64,000 nucleotides of DNA from Yponomeuta sedellus (lineage: Eukaryota > Arthropoda > Insecta > Lepidoptera > Yponomeutidae): positions 21,046,214 through 21,110,213 of the forward strand of contig OW203725.1 in assembly GCA_934045075.1 (NCBI GenBank), read 5' to 3'. The notes under the pieces were generated by a model, which was given only the letters and a program-made list of their open reading frames with translations, was not told where the DNA came from and made no database searches. How positions within the stretch are numbered: position 1 is the stretch's first letter; each line of letters begins with the position of its first letter. This document shows positions 1 to 10,220 of this stretch, piece by piece. The translations under genes and the position numbers were made by a program.

Positions 1-117
1 AGGATCCATGGCGTGGAAGAATGTAGTTAGAGGGCATAAAGGTGAACCGACCCTTCCGTTTTAAGTAGAGAGAGCTTCTGAGTTCTGGTGAATTTAACTC
101 GTAGAACGCACTTAGTT

Positions 118-235
118 TATATATTCTTTATTCTTTATGTTAAACAGTAAAATTCGAGAGATCATTACATAAAATGTGTTTCAAAGGCGAACTTATCTCT
201 AACAGAGATCTCTTCCAGCCAACCTTAGCATTGGG
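118..235 (-). repeat. LINE 3' tail fragment
   Basis: Read on the minus strand this has 'ggttggctggaagagatc', then 'agagataag', and ends in AATAAAG-rich sequence. The same layout (a 'ctggaagagat' box, an 'ataagg' box and an AATAAAGAATAT end) recurs at 5158, 18205 and 50765. I infer the 3' untranslated end of a lepidopteran non-LTR retrotransposon; no coding part remains here. Confidence 0.55.
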
Positions 236-304
236 TGTTTAAATTAAGATGAAGAAGAGCAGGAGGAAGGGAGAAATATTTATCTAAGTTTAGTGTAAGT
301 ACAT

Positions 305-612
305 AGTGCTCGTGGTCTAGTGGAACCGAGTGATTGGAATCAATCATTAGGGTTAAGCAAGAACATCCGCGGTTAGGTACTGGATGAGCGACCATCCGGT
401 GAGTACCGCTATTTTTCTCGAGCATTTCCGTGCTTCGCAAGGCACGATAAGCCGGTGCCGGCTGTCGAGTAACGAGGTCTTATGGGAGTCTTGATAACTT
501 CTGATATTAAGGCTCGCCACTGTCTTACACCCGGACTTGGCCTCCGTGGTGGAGTATGGCCTAGCCTTCCTGCGATGCAGGAAGAGACCCGTGCCGCAGC
601 CATGAGGACATG
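305..612 (+). mobile_element. 5S rRNA-headed SINE, copy 1
   Basis: It starts with the 5S-like head, which includes 'ggttaagcaagaacatcc' and 'gcggttaggtactggatg'. These line up with box A and the intermediate/C-box region of eukaryotic 5S rRNA. The shared body follows, ending near 'gaggacatg'. The 5S-like part is closer to true 5S here than in most other copies. It directly abuts the end of an oppositely oriented LINE fragment at 613. Confidence 0.7.
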
Positions 613-830
613 TCGTCGTCAGGCTATACTAGTCCACTGCTGGACATAGCCCTCCCCTAATGAGCACCATAACGCCCTGTCTTCAGCTAGCCGCATCCAG
701 CATCTGCCGGCAGTTTTTCGCAGATCGTCATCCCACCTAGTCGGAGGGCGTCCTACACTACGTTTGCCGAGTCGCGGTCTCCACTCAAGAACACGTTTAC
801 TCCGACGGTTAGGACACACGTGAGGACATA
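613..830 (-). pseudogene. RTE-like LINE, C-terminal end of reverse transcriptase plus 3' end
   Basis: The minus strand encodes about 66 residues with the run VLEWRPRLGKRSVGRPPTRW, then WDDDLRKTAG, and near the end GEGYVQQWT. I recognise this as the extreme C-terminus of endonuclease/reverse-transcriptase proteins of insect LINEs. The 3' end 'cccagcagtggactagtatagcctg'-type sequence follows, seen again at 13770-13860, 17622, 47535, 61860 and 62078. It is a 5'-truncated dead copy; the polymerase and endonuclease domains are missing. Confidence 0.75.
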
Positions 831-918
831 CAAAGGGTTAATACTACCAGTTGCGTAGAAACTATCATAAACAAATGTTGACTTTCACAGCTTAGCCCAC
901 TGCCGCCAAGCTGCCTGT

Positions 919-2095
919 TTGTCGGTCTTCTGCAACATGCACTTCGGAGAGTGTGCTTATAAACTCCATAAGCTCATACCGCTATGTCCATTCCGCAATC
1001 GGAATACCAGACGTACTGCGGGTTACCATCCGCACTTGGTTGACATTCCGAACCTCTGCACTAAGCGCTTTTCATCATCCTTCATAATGCGCAAAGTGTC
1101 GAACACCTTGCCGCATCCGGTTTTTCCGAACGCTTACCTTCTAAGATTATGACCAGGGAGATAATTCTCACTTCATTAGCAAATAGTTCGTATAGGACTC
1201 TAAGGCGTATGTCTTGAATTCTACATAAAAAGTCGAACTACAGTCAATTATGATTATGACACCTCAAAGCGAGTGATTTATTAGCAAAGGAGACCATTCA
1301 AATTGGGCCCAAAACTCAAAGTGCCGGCCAACGAAAAAAAACATTTCCAAACTGTTACGCACATTGTCCAGAACATTTGATACTATGGCACCAAAACAGT
1401 GATGCCTATAGTTTAGCTACTGTCAGACATTGAAAATCTTATACATTGGACCAAAAATAATCGTAACGTGTTTATAAAATATACGTATTAGGGTGTGTGT
1501 AGGGAGTCTTCCTCAACACTTTTACGGCATGAAGGTAATCAATCAATCAAAAAACTATCTATCTAAAATAAAATAAAAATCCCAGGCACAAAAGCGTCTG
1601 AGAGGTCACTTCACCTATCTGTAGTGTAGGTGGGAGTTGCTACTAGACGGAGTGTAAATCATCTAACATAAAAATGTATAAGGCATGCATTGCTTTTAAC
1701 GTCTGTTCGGCATTATTAAAAATGTATAGAAAAATCTGACCTTTAACGTCTACTAGTACTTAAGGTATTCATTTTAGGATATAGGTTTCTTAGTATGAAA
1801 TCAACAAATCAATGTGGCCCATCGTTTAGAATAGTTTTTTTCGCTGGCCGGCACTTTCATGTTTGGGCCCAACTTAGGATGAAGCGTAGGTCTCCTTTGC
1901 GCATACGACTTTGTGTGAGGATACTTTTATGCGACCAATGTCTAATCCTTTGAATATTTTGCATCTACGCTTTCAATTAGCATCAGCGAGAATCGCCTTC
2001 AACCTCGTGTGAACAGGCTTCTTCTGGACAATCTCGGTCCATTCTAGACCTCATCTTCATCCTTGGGCTAGATAGAGGTCAAGAGTATGAACATT
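919..2095 (-). repeat. Dispersed repeat, inverted relative to 49540-49925, split by an inserted element
   Basis: The segments 919-1150 and about 1960-2090, read on the minus strand, match 49540-49925 in order (shared strings include 'attatgaaggatgatgaaaa' and 'gcgcttagtgc'). The material between them contains the terminal-inverted-repeat element at 1284-1900. I recognise no protein. It is a two-copy repeat in this window, of unknown class. Confidence 0.55.
1284..1900. mobile_element. Inverted-repeat DNA element (about 617 bp)
   Basis: The left end 1284-1340 and the reverse complement of 1836-1900 match over about 55 bases: both have 'gcaaaggagacc', then 'ttgggcccaaa', then 'agtgccggcca' and a run of A. 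The interior is AT-rich with short (ATCA)n and (ATCT)n runs and no open frame. It looks like a non-autonomous DNA transposon inserted into the older repeat 919-2095. Confidence 0.6.
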
Positions 2096-2394
2096 GGTTA
2101 ACAAAACAAATGTCGACATCACGTTGTTTGATAGAAATAATTAATTTCAATCCTTCGCTCGTGAATCCTTCAAGTGAGTCATCGAGGCAAACTCGCGCTT
2201 GGCAACATTTTTCACCGTTATTGGATTCAAATCGGCCATCTGCGTGTAATATCATTATAAGGGCTTTAGGCACGCTCTATGCATCGGCGACTCTATTAAT
2301 ATTAATGTACCTATTTGGATACTCGATAGCAGTTGACATACGACGGATGAATTAATTCGTTTGTGTTTTATAATACTCGTAGAGGAAAGAGGAA

Positions 2395-2632
2395 TGGAGT
2401 AACGATAATAAGGTGACAACCTATTGACTGACCAATAGGCGCTTTTTATGGTTGACTAGTGGGGAAAAAATATCTAAGTATCGTATTTACGCCCGTGGGG
2501 GTATAGACTTAAAAATATTAGTGACTGATCGAACATTGTTGTTTGGCCGAAACCGGATATCCAGTTAGCCTACAGCACAGAGAAAATAAGTTAGAATTGC
2601 CTTACCACGTATTTTGCATGAGTCGGACTTAA
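2395..2632 (-). repeat. Dispersed repeat, single-unit relative of 16715-17125
   Basis: It begins 'gtaacgataataaggtgaca' and contains 'ttggccgaaacc ... cacagagaaaataa ... ttgccttacc'. On the opposite strand this corresponds to 16715-17125. The inner unit is present once here and three times in tandem there. Confidence 0.6.
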
Positions 2633-2860
2633 TTTGTTTTTTATGTAGCTTATAAACGTGCCACTGCACAGGGATCCTATCAGAAAAAGTAAGGGTTTAA
2701 TTGGTTGATTGATTGAAATGACTCCTGAGGTTATCTCACGATGTGTTCGTTCACCGTCAGAGGGTGTTACTGCTATTATATAACTTCACAACTATACGTA
2801 ACTTTAAAAACAAAGCCCGCACTGGGAATCGAATTTGGTTCTCTCGCTGGGTTACCGACC
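2633..2860 (-). mobile_element. tRNA-headed SINE (family 1)
   Basis: On the minus strand it has a tRNA-like head with a B-box-like 'ttcgattcccagtgcggg' equivalent, a body that includes 'atcgtgagataacctcagg', and the tail 'cctgtgcagtggcacgttta' plus 'taagctacataaaa'. The same head, body and tail order is seen at 16436-16702. Confidence 0.6.
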
Positions 2861-3052
2861 TTGCACTAAAAATACGCAGAAAATATTTAAGAACATTTAG
2901 CACATACATACCTCACTATTTAAGATTCAAAGCAATAATAGTCCGATGACGCGTCCTCTCAGGAAAATATTCTTAACTTACTGACGAACAAACTTAACTT
3001 ATGTTCTTCACGATGCCATAAATGTCTGACACCTCCGATTGCTTTGTTCCAG

Positions 3053-3548
3053 AAATAGTCGAGGAGCAGCGATGCCACGACTCGGAATTCCGGCTCACCT
3101 GTCGAGATCTGAACGCTCGCATCGCCATCTTCGACGGCTGGTACACCAGCCTGGAAGACTACCATCGGAACCAAAGCGACGCAGACCGCGCCAACCACAC
3201 AATCAAAACCGAAAACGACAGTGAGCTCAACAAAGTGTACGTCTATTCTAGTCCCAAACACAACGGCTTCTACGAGCCGGTAAAGCAAAACCATTCCATT
3301 TTTGAAAGCGAATCCGCTAACGCCACCGAGTGGCCATTGTTTTCGAACGATACGCGAATAAACGAGACAATAGTGAACGAGTGGCTGAGTGAGTCAGTGG
3401 ATCTGTCTTTTGAATCAGTGGATCTTTCGCTAGCATGTGACGGTGTGACGTTTTCGCGGAGCTTCGCGAGCTGGCGCGAGGGCGACAAGCGGAAGCGGAA
3501 AGTTGTTCGTGACACGTCCGTGAACCTCCGAGCGCCTCTCAGCTATCG
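3053..3548 (+). CDS. Probable internal exon of a secreted or membrane glycoprotein
   Basis: An acceptor (a C/T-rich tract ending 'ctttgttccag') precedes 3053, and the donor 'tcg|gtgagt' follows 3548. The 496-nt exon is open throughout and far richer in G+C than its flanks. About 165 residues are encoded. They start with a Cys-containing segment (RCHDSEFRLTC, then IAIFDGWYTS) that vaguely recalls SUEL/galactose-lectin or similar extracellular domains. A long polar region carries seven N-X-S/T sequons (NQS, NHT, NDS, NHS, NAT, NDT, NET). A second short Cys motif (LACDGVTF) and a basic KRKRK cluster that could be a proprotein cleavage site come near the end. An upstream in-frame ATG at 3022 would lie in the intron and is probably not the start. 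The other exons are not recognisable here. The exon call is fairly firm; the lectin resemblance is weak. Confidence 0.6.
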
Positions 3549-4385
3549 GTGAGTCGGCTCTTTGTCCGTTTCAGGAGAGAGTCAACCGTATTAGTATGCC
3601 TTCTATATTACTATCGGGCTTCATATCTTGAACCTTAATGGGTAGACAGTTGAAATTTCTTGCCCAAAAACTAGTAAACAATTGAACAAGTAAAACTATG
3701 GGGACCCTGTAAAAGAAATGTGTCTTTAGATGTTTATTTTTTTGATTGTGATCCATCACCAATACATGAAAGTTTCACACTTGGCATTGTTGTATTTCGA
3801 AAAAACAAACGAACAATGAAAGATATGTATAGCCGGCAACACATCACAAGAAAGGAAAGCCATAGGTACCACTCATAGTTACATACAATTGTTTTGTATT
3901 TGTTGTTTTTCCAGTGTACAATAAAGAATATTCTTATCTTATCTTATCTTACAAGGAAAACAAAAACAATTGACCTAAGTACAAGATAGGACAGGCCAAC
4001 GTCAGAGTCTGTTTAGTAGTTTATTTTTATTTTCATTACATTTCGTCCTGAAGTTGTTTCTTTATGCCTAAGAGAAGTAATTTCGGGTACCAATAACATT
4101 TTTTTTGACGCGCTATTTTGTTTCAAACTAGCACAATGTGTTTCTAAATAAGTCCCCTTTAAAGCGTCAAAGTAAAAGTCACCCTGTATGTTGATAGGAT
4201 TTTAGTCTTAGACGTACCTACCGAACAATGCCTTATACCATGGGTCTTTCTTATCATCATATTAACAATAGCTGATATTATGCTAATAAAGTTCTTTAAG
4301 ACGATAGCGATACCGCTATTTAAATTAAACCCCATTTCCAACTAGGATCGTCTAATTTAAACGACTACGATATAAACAAAGCCTT
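3549..4385. other. Presumed intron or intergenic DNA, nothing recognised except a LINE tail
   Basis: AT-rich sequence follows the donor at 3549. The only structure I see is 'gtgtacaataaagaatattc' followed by (TTATC)n at about 3914-3951, a typical end of a lepidopteran LINE/SINE. Confidence 0.5.
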
Positions 4386-5135
4386 TGTATGTCCCCACAG
4401 CTAGGGCACGGGTCTCTACCTGCATAGCAGGAAGGTTAGGCCATACTCCACCACGGGGGCCAAGTATTGAATTGTATTGAAATAATTTATTCACTTAAAA
4501 ACAGTACAATGACAGAATATAAATGCAATGTACAGGATTATTAATTTTAGATTAAAAAGAAACATGCAAGGAATGTCAGTGCACTGCGTTTGTGAAAGGA
4601 CCCGACTCAGCATTTGTCACAAAAGGAATACCTTCTGCAACGCTGGTATTCTGTCGGCACCTAATAAGTATGTAAAACAAGTAAGAAACAAAAAACTCAC
4701 AATAGATAGTTATGAAAAATAATAAATAAGTAAATAATATATACTATAATAAATACATATATCTAAATTTCCATTTATATAAGTATATATTTTATATATA
4801 ATATAATAAATTAAAAGTTTAAATAAGTTAATTCGACCGATCCTATGGCAGTTACTGTAATTATTTTATTTTTACATAACAAGCGCGCCACAGCAGCAAA
4901 ACCAAACAAACTTCAGATGAAATATGTAATAGGGCAGATCTAACAAATTTAACCATTCTGCTGGTCCTCCAACAATACCAACCTATAGTGATTTTTGAAG
5001 TACGGGTCGTTGGAGGATTGTAAGACAGTGGCGGGCCTTAGTGTCAGAAGTTATCGAGCCGCCCAGAAGGCCTCTGACATGGCATAACGACTGCCATTAC
5101 ATGACAACCGACATCGACTAGGCCACGAGCGCTTC
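4386..5135 (-). mobile_element. 5S rRNA-headed SINE, copy 2, interrupted
   Basis: The body tail is at 4386-4464 ('ctaggccatactccaccacg' type) and resumes at about 5003 ('gttggaggattgtaagacag'), ending with the head remnant 'gactaggccacgagcgctt'. Most of the 5S box region is deleted. The two parts are separated by the insertion 4465-5002. Confidence 0.65.
4465..5002 (-). mobile_element. Insertion inside 5S-SINE copy 2
   Basis: About 540 bp interrupt the SINE between 'gggggccaag' and 'aagtacgggtcg'. The left edge 'attgaattgtattgaaataa' followed by 'tttattcact' looks like the poly(A)-signal end of a minus-strand retroelement. A similar edge is at 36775-36880 ('tatttattcactaaaaacag'). I see no protein similarity. 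Confidence 0.4.
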
Positions 5136-5157
5136 CAATTTAAATGACTACTTACTA

Positions 5158-5275
5158 AAGATTATAGATAAATAGAGATTTTATTAAGAATTACATACAA
5201 TTAAGATTTCTTCAATAACAGTGTGGTCGCTTAGAGCGATCGCATCCAGACAACCTTGGCAACAACATTGCAGAG
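5158..5275 (-). repeat. LINE 3' tail fragment
   Basis: The minus strand has 'gccaaggttgtctggatgcg', 'atcgctctaagcgacc' and ends in AATAAAAT-type sequence and 'tttatctataat'. It is the same tail family as 118-235. Confidence 0.5.
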
Positions 5276-6290
5276 ACAATATAAATTGAAATAACGCCCT
5301 GAAAAACGTTTTTTTCGGTATCGATAGTAGGAACTGTTTGAAATTCTCAATAAAATTTAGTGTGTCTTCAATTATGTATACCGATTGACCACGTCAAGTT
5401 TTAAAAGTGTATGATAGATAACATTGATAACTAATCATATCAATAATTACAACTCTTGTTTATTGAAAGTTGCCGACATTGAAGATACGGCATTCAAATA
5501 TCTCGAATAGTCATGTCCAAGAAAAAAGGGGAACCTTATTACAATTCATGACAAAGGTAGCGCAAAAACCCTCTAGGACTCGCAATAATCTCTGTGGTAA
5601 CATACACGGGCCTTTGTAGAGTCGACGGAATAGAGCTACTTTTTAGTCTTTTACAGTTTGGCAGAAACCAACTGCTGTAGTTTTTTGTATTTTATTTGAA
5701 TAAATGTTTCAATCAATCGATAGGAAATACTGAGTGTCTGACTGAGGTGTTCGGGCACGTTTGCCCATATTTTCTCTATGAGAAAAAGCCTGTGCCCTTC
5801 AACAGTCGAGAACGCTCGCCACCGTTGTAGAGCATTTATATAATACCAAACGAGTTACATAGAAACAATAAACTTTAAAAAAGCCACTCAGACAGCGACA
5901 GTGCCCCACGCCCTCAGCCTAGCAGCTTCAGGTGAACGATCATCGACAGCTGGCATCCTTCAGGATACCGCTTTTCTCACGCTCAGGGCACCGCGCCACA
6001 TCTCATCAACGCAGCTTGGCCGGTCTCACATGTAGTGAAGATCTCGGGAAGAGCTTACTATAGAAATGATCCTATGAAGTAAGGTCTTAACAATCATGCC
6101 GTGACACCGCGGTAGTCATTTGCGCAGAAAATGTTTCGATTGCGCGATGTAGATTTTTGGTAAGCGACATCTAGTGAGCGTTGTAGGGAGCTTGTACAGA
6201 TATATCTTTTCGATGCGTTGGCTAAGCCGGCGGCCATACAGAAGGGACGTGGGCTGAGGGCGTGTGAAAGGCACGTCAAAAGAGAACGGA
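5276..6290. other. No gene recognised
   Basis: AT-rich sequence with a LINE-tail-like 'tgaataaatgtttcaatcaa' near 5698 and a SINE-tail-like 'aagcctgtgcccttcaacag' near 5785. The rest is unassigned. Confidence 0.4.
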
Positions 6291-6293
6291 CGA

Positions 6294-6321
6294 AGGGACG
6301 GGACGGGACGGAACGGGACGA
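6294..6321 (+). repeat. Short GGGAC/GGACG tandem repeat
   Basis: Successive 'gggac' units occur here, with a partly complementary 'cgtcccgtccct' near 6360. The surrounding 6240-6530 is unusually GC-rich. A segment resembling 6465-6530 reappears in inverse orientation at about 9990-10050, so at least part of this block is a dispersed repeat. Confidence 0.5.
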
Positions 6322-6528
6322 AGCCCTCACCGATAGAACATCCTTTTTGTTTGGCCTTCGTCCCGTCCCTGGAGGGACGTGGGACGATGGTGTGGAAAAG
6401 ATACGACGCGTTGTATAGGGTTCGCGCCCTCGCCCCGTCTCTTTCGTGTGGGCGTTGCCTCGTCTATATGTCGCAGGATTCCGCGTTTTACAAACGGCGT
6501 CGTCCGTTTATAAACGCCCGCTGTTTTG

Positions 6529-6744
6529 AAATATGCCGAAGGCAAATTGTAAATTGCCTTGCGACTCGTTCAATTATTGATTTGAATTGTATTGTTTCGT
6601 TAAGCAGCGCCGTGCGCGGTAACAAAAAGAACTAAATACCTCGATTTAGGTACCCGGCATTTAGTAAACAGTTATTTAATTGTTTATTAAATGATCTGGC
6701 ATATATTGTGGCGAGGCAATTTACAATTTACTTTCGGCATATTT
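6529..6744. mobile_element. MITE-like element, 31-bp terminal inverted repeats
   Basis: The left end 6529-6559 and the reverse complement of 6714-6744 match ('aaatatgccgaaggcaaatt', then 'gtaaattgcct'), with about one mismatch. The 216-bp element has no coding capacity. Its right edge is also the 3' boundary of the Jockey-like fragment. Confidence 0.55.
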
Positions 6745-7500
6745 AAGGAAGAAAGAAAAAAACACATTTATTATAACAACAAGACACATCACAGAAACAA
6801 TTTTTTTTTTCTCCGTATCTGCCATCAGCCCATGTTTGGCTATAATCAGATGGTTTCTGGGTAGATCTGGCGTTAGGAGTATAGTCATTGAATTTTTTAC
6901 TATACATCCTCAGTAGCTTCGTCATCAATGACGTGTTTTCGCCTCAGTCGCCTGACATTGTGTCTGGTATCAAGCAGTGCAGCAGCCAGTGGATTCTTGT
7001 GATGGGCCAGTCGTTCTTTATACCTAAGCCCATACAATTTTAGTTCCTCAACCACTGTAGGGATCTCAAGGTATTCATGTATCTCATTATTCCTGGTATA
7101 CCACGCTGCGTTGGAGATAGATCGTAATATTTTATTTTGCGCACGCTGTATTACGAGAAGATTTGATTGACATGTAGAGCCCCAAATTTGGCATCCATAC
7201 GTCCATATAGGTTTTAAGATCGCATTGTAGACCAAACGCTTGTTGGAGAGTGACAGGTGAGATCCCCGCCCCAACAGCCAGTGTAGTTCCTTGAATCGAG
7301 TGTCCAGCTCCTTTCGTTTAGCCTTGACATGGTGCTTCCACGTCAGTCTACGATCAAGGTATTTGATCTTCATCAAATACCTTGATGAAGATCAAATATT
7401 TGATCCTTGATCAAAGATCTTGATCAAGGATCAAGAACCCGAGGTATTTGACACTATCTTTGTGTGGGAGAATTTCTCCACCTAGGCTCACAGGTGGACA
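6745..7500 (-). pseudogene. Jockey-like LINE, C-terminal reverse transcriptase part (3' half)
   Basis: The minus strand encodes, from 7500 downward, PPVSLGGEILPHKDSVKYLG. After an insertion of GATCAAGG-type sequence come DRRLTWKHHV, RLVYNAILKPIWTYGCQIWG and IQRAQNKILRSIS, ending near 6900. These are the thumb and C-terminal motifs of Jockey-clade reverse transcriptases. A 3' untranslated part with AATAAATG and a T-rich end follows to 6745. It is the continuation of 9525-9752, from which it was separated by the transposon 7501-9516. Truncated and dead. Confidence 0.85.
7353..7435. repeat. GATCAAGG/GATCTTCATC micro-repeat expansion in the LINE coding region
   Basis: The motif 'atcaaggtatttgatcttc' and its complement recur in alternating orientation over about 80 bases, exactly between the codons for KYLG and DRRLTW of the reverse transcriptase. 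It is a local expansion absent from a normal Jockey-type reading frame. Confidence 0.65.
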
Positions 7501-7645
7501 CACAGAACATAAAAAAAGAGTAGAAGTCGTAAGTGGGCGGTGCCCGCGTGCCTCACATTAGCCTATGCGTAGTCGGTGACAGTTTTGTTGACTTCAGTTG
7601 GCGTTCGCTTCTAGTAAAGAAAAAAATGATGAAAACTTTATTAAA

Positions 7646-7790
7646 ATGCCTTGTTATGCTGTGTTAGAGAGCAAAAATAAAAGTTGAGGACCAAAATATA
7701 CTGATCATGCCGTAACATTTCATCTTTAGGACGTATTTCATTGTATTTTTAATTAAATTTGTAATGACGTGAACACGGAAAGCAATGCGA
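7646..7790 (+). pseudogene. Decayed THAP-like zinc-finger start inside the transposon
   Basis: From the ATG at 7646 the frame reads MPCYAVLESKNKS, stop, then GPKYTDHAVTFHL, stop, DVFH. THAP domains start with a short lead, a C-x2-4-C pair, a K/R-N-x-S-type segment and an FHxFP motif. The pattern fits if the Ser and the stops are mutated from Cys, Arg and similar residues. The evidence is short and eroded. If real, it is the 5' coding end of a P-element-type transposase, consistent with the 8-bp duplication. Confidence 0.35.
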
Positions 7791-8105
7791 AAATGAGAAA
7801 GTGAAATCACCTTTATTTACTGGCCAGTAAAGTTAAATTTTCATTGAAGAAAGTGTACATTCTCTAGAAATTTCTGTCGACATTTGAATTCTACTCGATT
7901 ACGGATGGGGGCACACATGATAAAAATCTATCGATAATTAGTTGTCTATGACTTAGTAGTCATACATACTTAACGGTACTTAGGTATTGTAAATTCCATT
8001 AAATTCGTCTAAGTAGGTAAAATAATTATTGTTATTTTATACCTACTTCCTAAGTGCCTTTTCATATGCACCCGGTCGCCGTCCGGTCGCCGGGCCGGGT
8101 AAAGT

Positions 8106-8178
8106 AGTAATGTATGAGCTCCGGTCGCCGGCTGGTCGTTGTGCATGTGAAAACTGTCATTGGAGCTCATACATTACT
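8106..8178. repeat. 17-bp inverted repeat (short stem-loop)
   Basis: 'agtaatgtatgagctcc' at 8106-8122 is repeated as its exact complement at 8162-8178. The loop and left flank are rich in 'ccggtcgcc' units. It may be a small nested MITE. Confidence 0.5.
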
Positions 8179-9524
8179 TTTCATACAAGACATGACATGA
8201 GCACATGCAAGACATGAGCACAGCTAGATTGCGATATAGTTTTTCTTCACCAGTTTATCAGGGACTGAAATATTTATAAAACTATCAAAGTAATTTTAAT
8301 GTTACATTTTTAAATATTCCAACCGAGATGTAAAGTGAGGTTATCGAAAACTACTCATATGGTTTTTTTTACTTCAGTTCAAAACATTAAGTAGTTTACT
8401 ACTGTTTACCTGTTCGAGTTGTTGTTCTCTTGGCGAGCATAAGATTTTTGTTTTGTTATGTTATTTGTTTTATGGTTTTTTTATTATTCTGCTATTTACC
8501 CTTAATACTTCAACCCCTTTGACAACAGCAAACCGAGGCAATAATAAAACAACCCTCTCGGATTCAAAACAATTTGGAAGTGAGTTTTCGTTTAGTTTTC
8601 CTAAGGAAACCGGATATCAAATTAAAATGGAAGGCAGCGATAAGAAGGCAAAATTGGTTCCCAACGAAGATGAGCACAATATATTCAGAGCATTTTCATG
8701 AACACTTCATAATAACTAAAAAAGGCGGAAGGTGGCACTAATGTGATGCAGCAATACCAGAAAAAATGTGCTTTACTTCCAGGTTAGACTCCTGCGTATG
8801 AAATTATATAAGTACAATCATCAATTAGTATTACGTATGAAACATGGCGTACAGATAGACAAAGATCTGAATTGAGTCGTAGAATAATATTTCCCGTGTT
8901 ATAATTTCTAACGCTGGCGAAGCAGCGGGTTAAAGCTAGTTTTAATAAGAGGTAACATTTTAAAATATTACGAAATCTACCACATTGTTTTATTTGTGCA
9001 TCTGTTTATTGTTTATTGCACAAAAGATAATGTAAAAAGATGCATTTTCTACCAGTAAAGCCGGTACCAGTATTCGTATTCGGCCGTTAATGTGTTAAAC
9101 TGTTTGTATAATTTGTCGATAGGTTCACCCTATCGACAAACTAGAACTCGCATTGTCCCATCCCAAACTGAGAATGTACTTGTTTTTCAATTTTGAACTT
9201 TATGTTTTACTAGGTAAAAGTTATTTTCGGTCCGACGCGGTAGTAGTTCCATCTAGTGCAGAGTAGCGTTACTACAAAATGTCAACCTTAATTTCATCAT
9301 TGTCATTTGACTTTGATCATTGTAAACATTATTAAAAGGTGCATATTTTACTTGAAACTTTTATGATGTACCTACACCTTTTCGGCATTGACTTTATTTA
9401 CCAATGGCAGCTTGGCACTCGTAGTGTGCGTTTTGTTTATGTGTATCAGTTTGGTTACACTGGTTTTCGTACTAATGTGTCATGTCACTGCTTCTACTCT
9501 TTTTTTATGTTCTGTGGGTGGACA

Positions 9525-9752
9525 GTCACCTCTTCGTAACGAAAAAGTAATGTGGGTGGATTTTGCGGTACTGGTTTTTATTCTCCACTTTCTTAGCCAT
9601 TTCTTTGTTTCGTCAAGTTGAAGCTGGAGGTTGATTGAGGCTTCATTTGCGTTTTCATTGCATGATAGTATTGCAGTGTCGTCTGCAAAGGTCGCCGTGA
9701 CAGCGGCAAATGACTGAGGTAAGTCAGCGGTGTAGATGTTGTAGAGGATAGA
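9525..9752 (-). pseudogene. Jockey-like LINE, reverse transcriptase palm fragment with FADD box
   Basis: Read on the minus strand from about 9745: LYNIYTADLPQS, then FAAVTATFADDTAIL, then LQLDETKKWLRKWRIKT, STAKSTHITF and SLRRGDCPP. FADD is the catalytic metal-binding box of Jockey-type reverse transcriptases. The 5' end is truncated just before 'ILYNIY'. The frame continues exactly at 7500 across the inserted transposon. Confidence 0.85.
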
Positions 9753-10220
9753 AACAAAATGAACAGATAAATTGACATAATATTAATAATTTTTATTTAA
9801 GATTCGGCAGTCTAGGTTAATATATTTATTTGTTTTGATGTTGCAAACACACGAACCTGTTACTTTCTATGTACCTAGCTATAATGTAGCTATAAGTGAA
9901 AACCTTTAAATGACTTTTTGCTGCTATATTGTACAATGTACCCTCCATTTTGCTGTATGGTTTTCTAAAATCCAATTAATACATTTAAACTAGCGAACAT
10001 TTTTAAACGGACGACGCCGTTTGTAAAATGCGGAGTGACACAAATTGCCTGCGACATACCTATACACTACATTTTGTATGACTGTGAATTAGAGTGACGG
10101 CGCGTCTTTTCCGCGCACTAGCCATTCGTCCTACCTGTACTCGTATGACTCAGGCCCAAGAGGAAGTGGTCTAAGCCTCGGCATGTACCAATGACTTTGT
10201 CTTCTAAGTTTTCATTTGTG
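9753..10220. other. Repeat scraps, no gene
   Basis: About 9990-10050 is an inverse partial copy of 6465-6530 ('acggacgacgccgtttgtaa'). 10175-10220 is a scrap of the family-1 SINE ('catgtaccaatgactttgtc'). The remainder is unassigned AT-rich DNA. Confidence 0.45.

Larger units (their letters stand above)
7501..9516. mobile_element. DNA transposon, 2,016 bp, 26-bp TIRs, 8-bp target duplication (P- or hAT-like)
   Basis: The ends are perfect 26-bp inverted repeats (7501-7526 and 9491-9516; outer 20 bases 'cacagaacataaaaaaagag'). They are flanked by identical 8-bp direct repeats 'ggtggaca' at 7493-7500 and 9517-9524. Removing the element and one duplication joins the Jockey-like reverse transcriptase in frame (GDCPP|VSLGG). 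Eight-base duplications and CA-starting ends fit the P and hAT superfamilies. A decayed THAP-like start at 7646 favours P, but no intact transposase is present. An RTE-tail-like piece near 8880-8940 and the small inverted repeat at 8106-8178 lie inside. Confidence 0.85.

Noticed and set aside
6094..6635. Overlapping GC-rich frames of 66-123 codons
   Set aside because: The GGGAC repeat and a dispersed repeat account for the open frames; no domain or splice structure seen.
8453..8698. 82-codon frame starting with a hydrophobic, signal-like stretch
   Set aside because: It lies inside the 2-kb DNA transposon, has no family resemblance, and AT-rich DNA yields such Leu/Phe/Ile-rich starts by chance.
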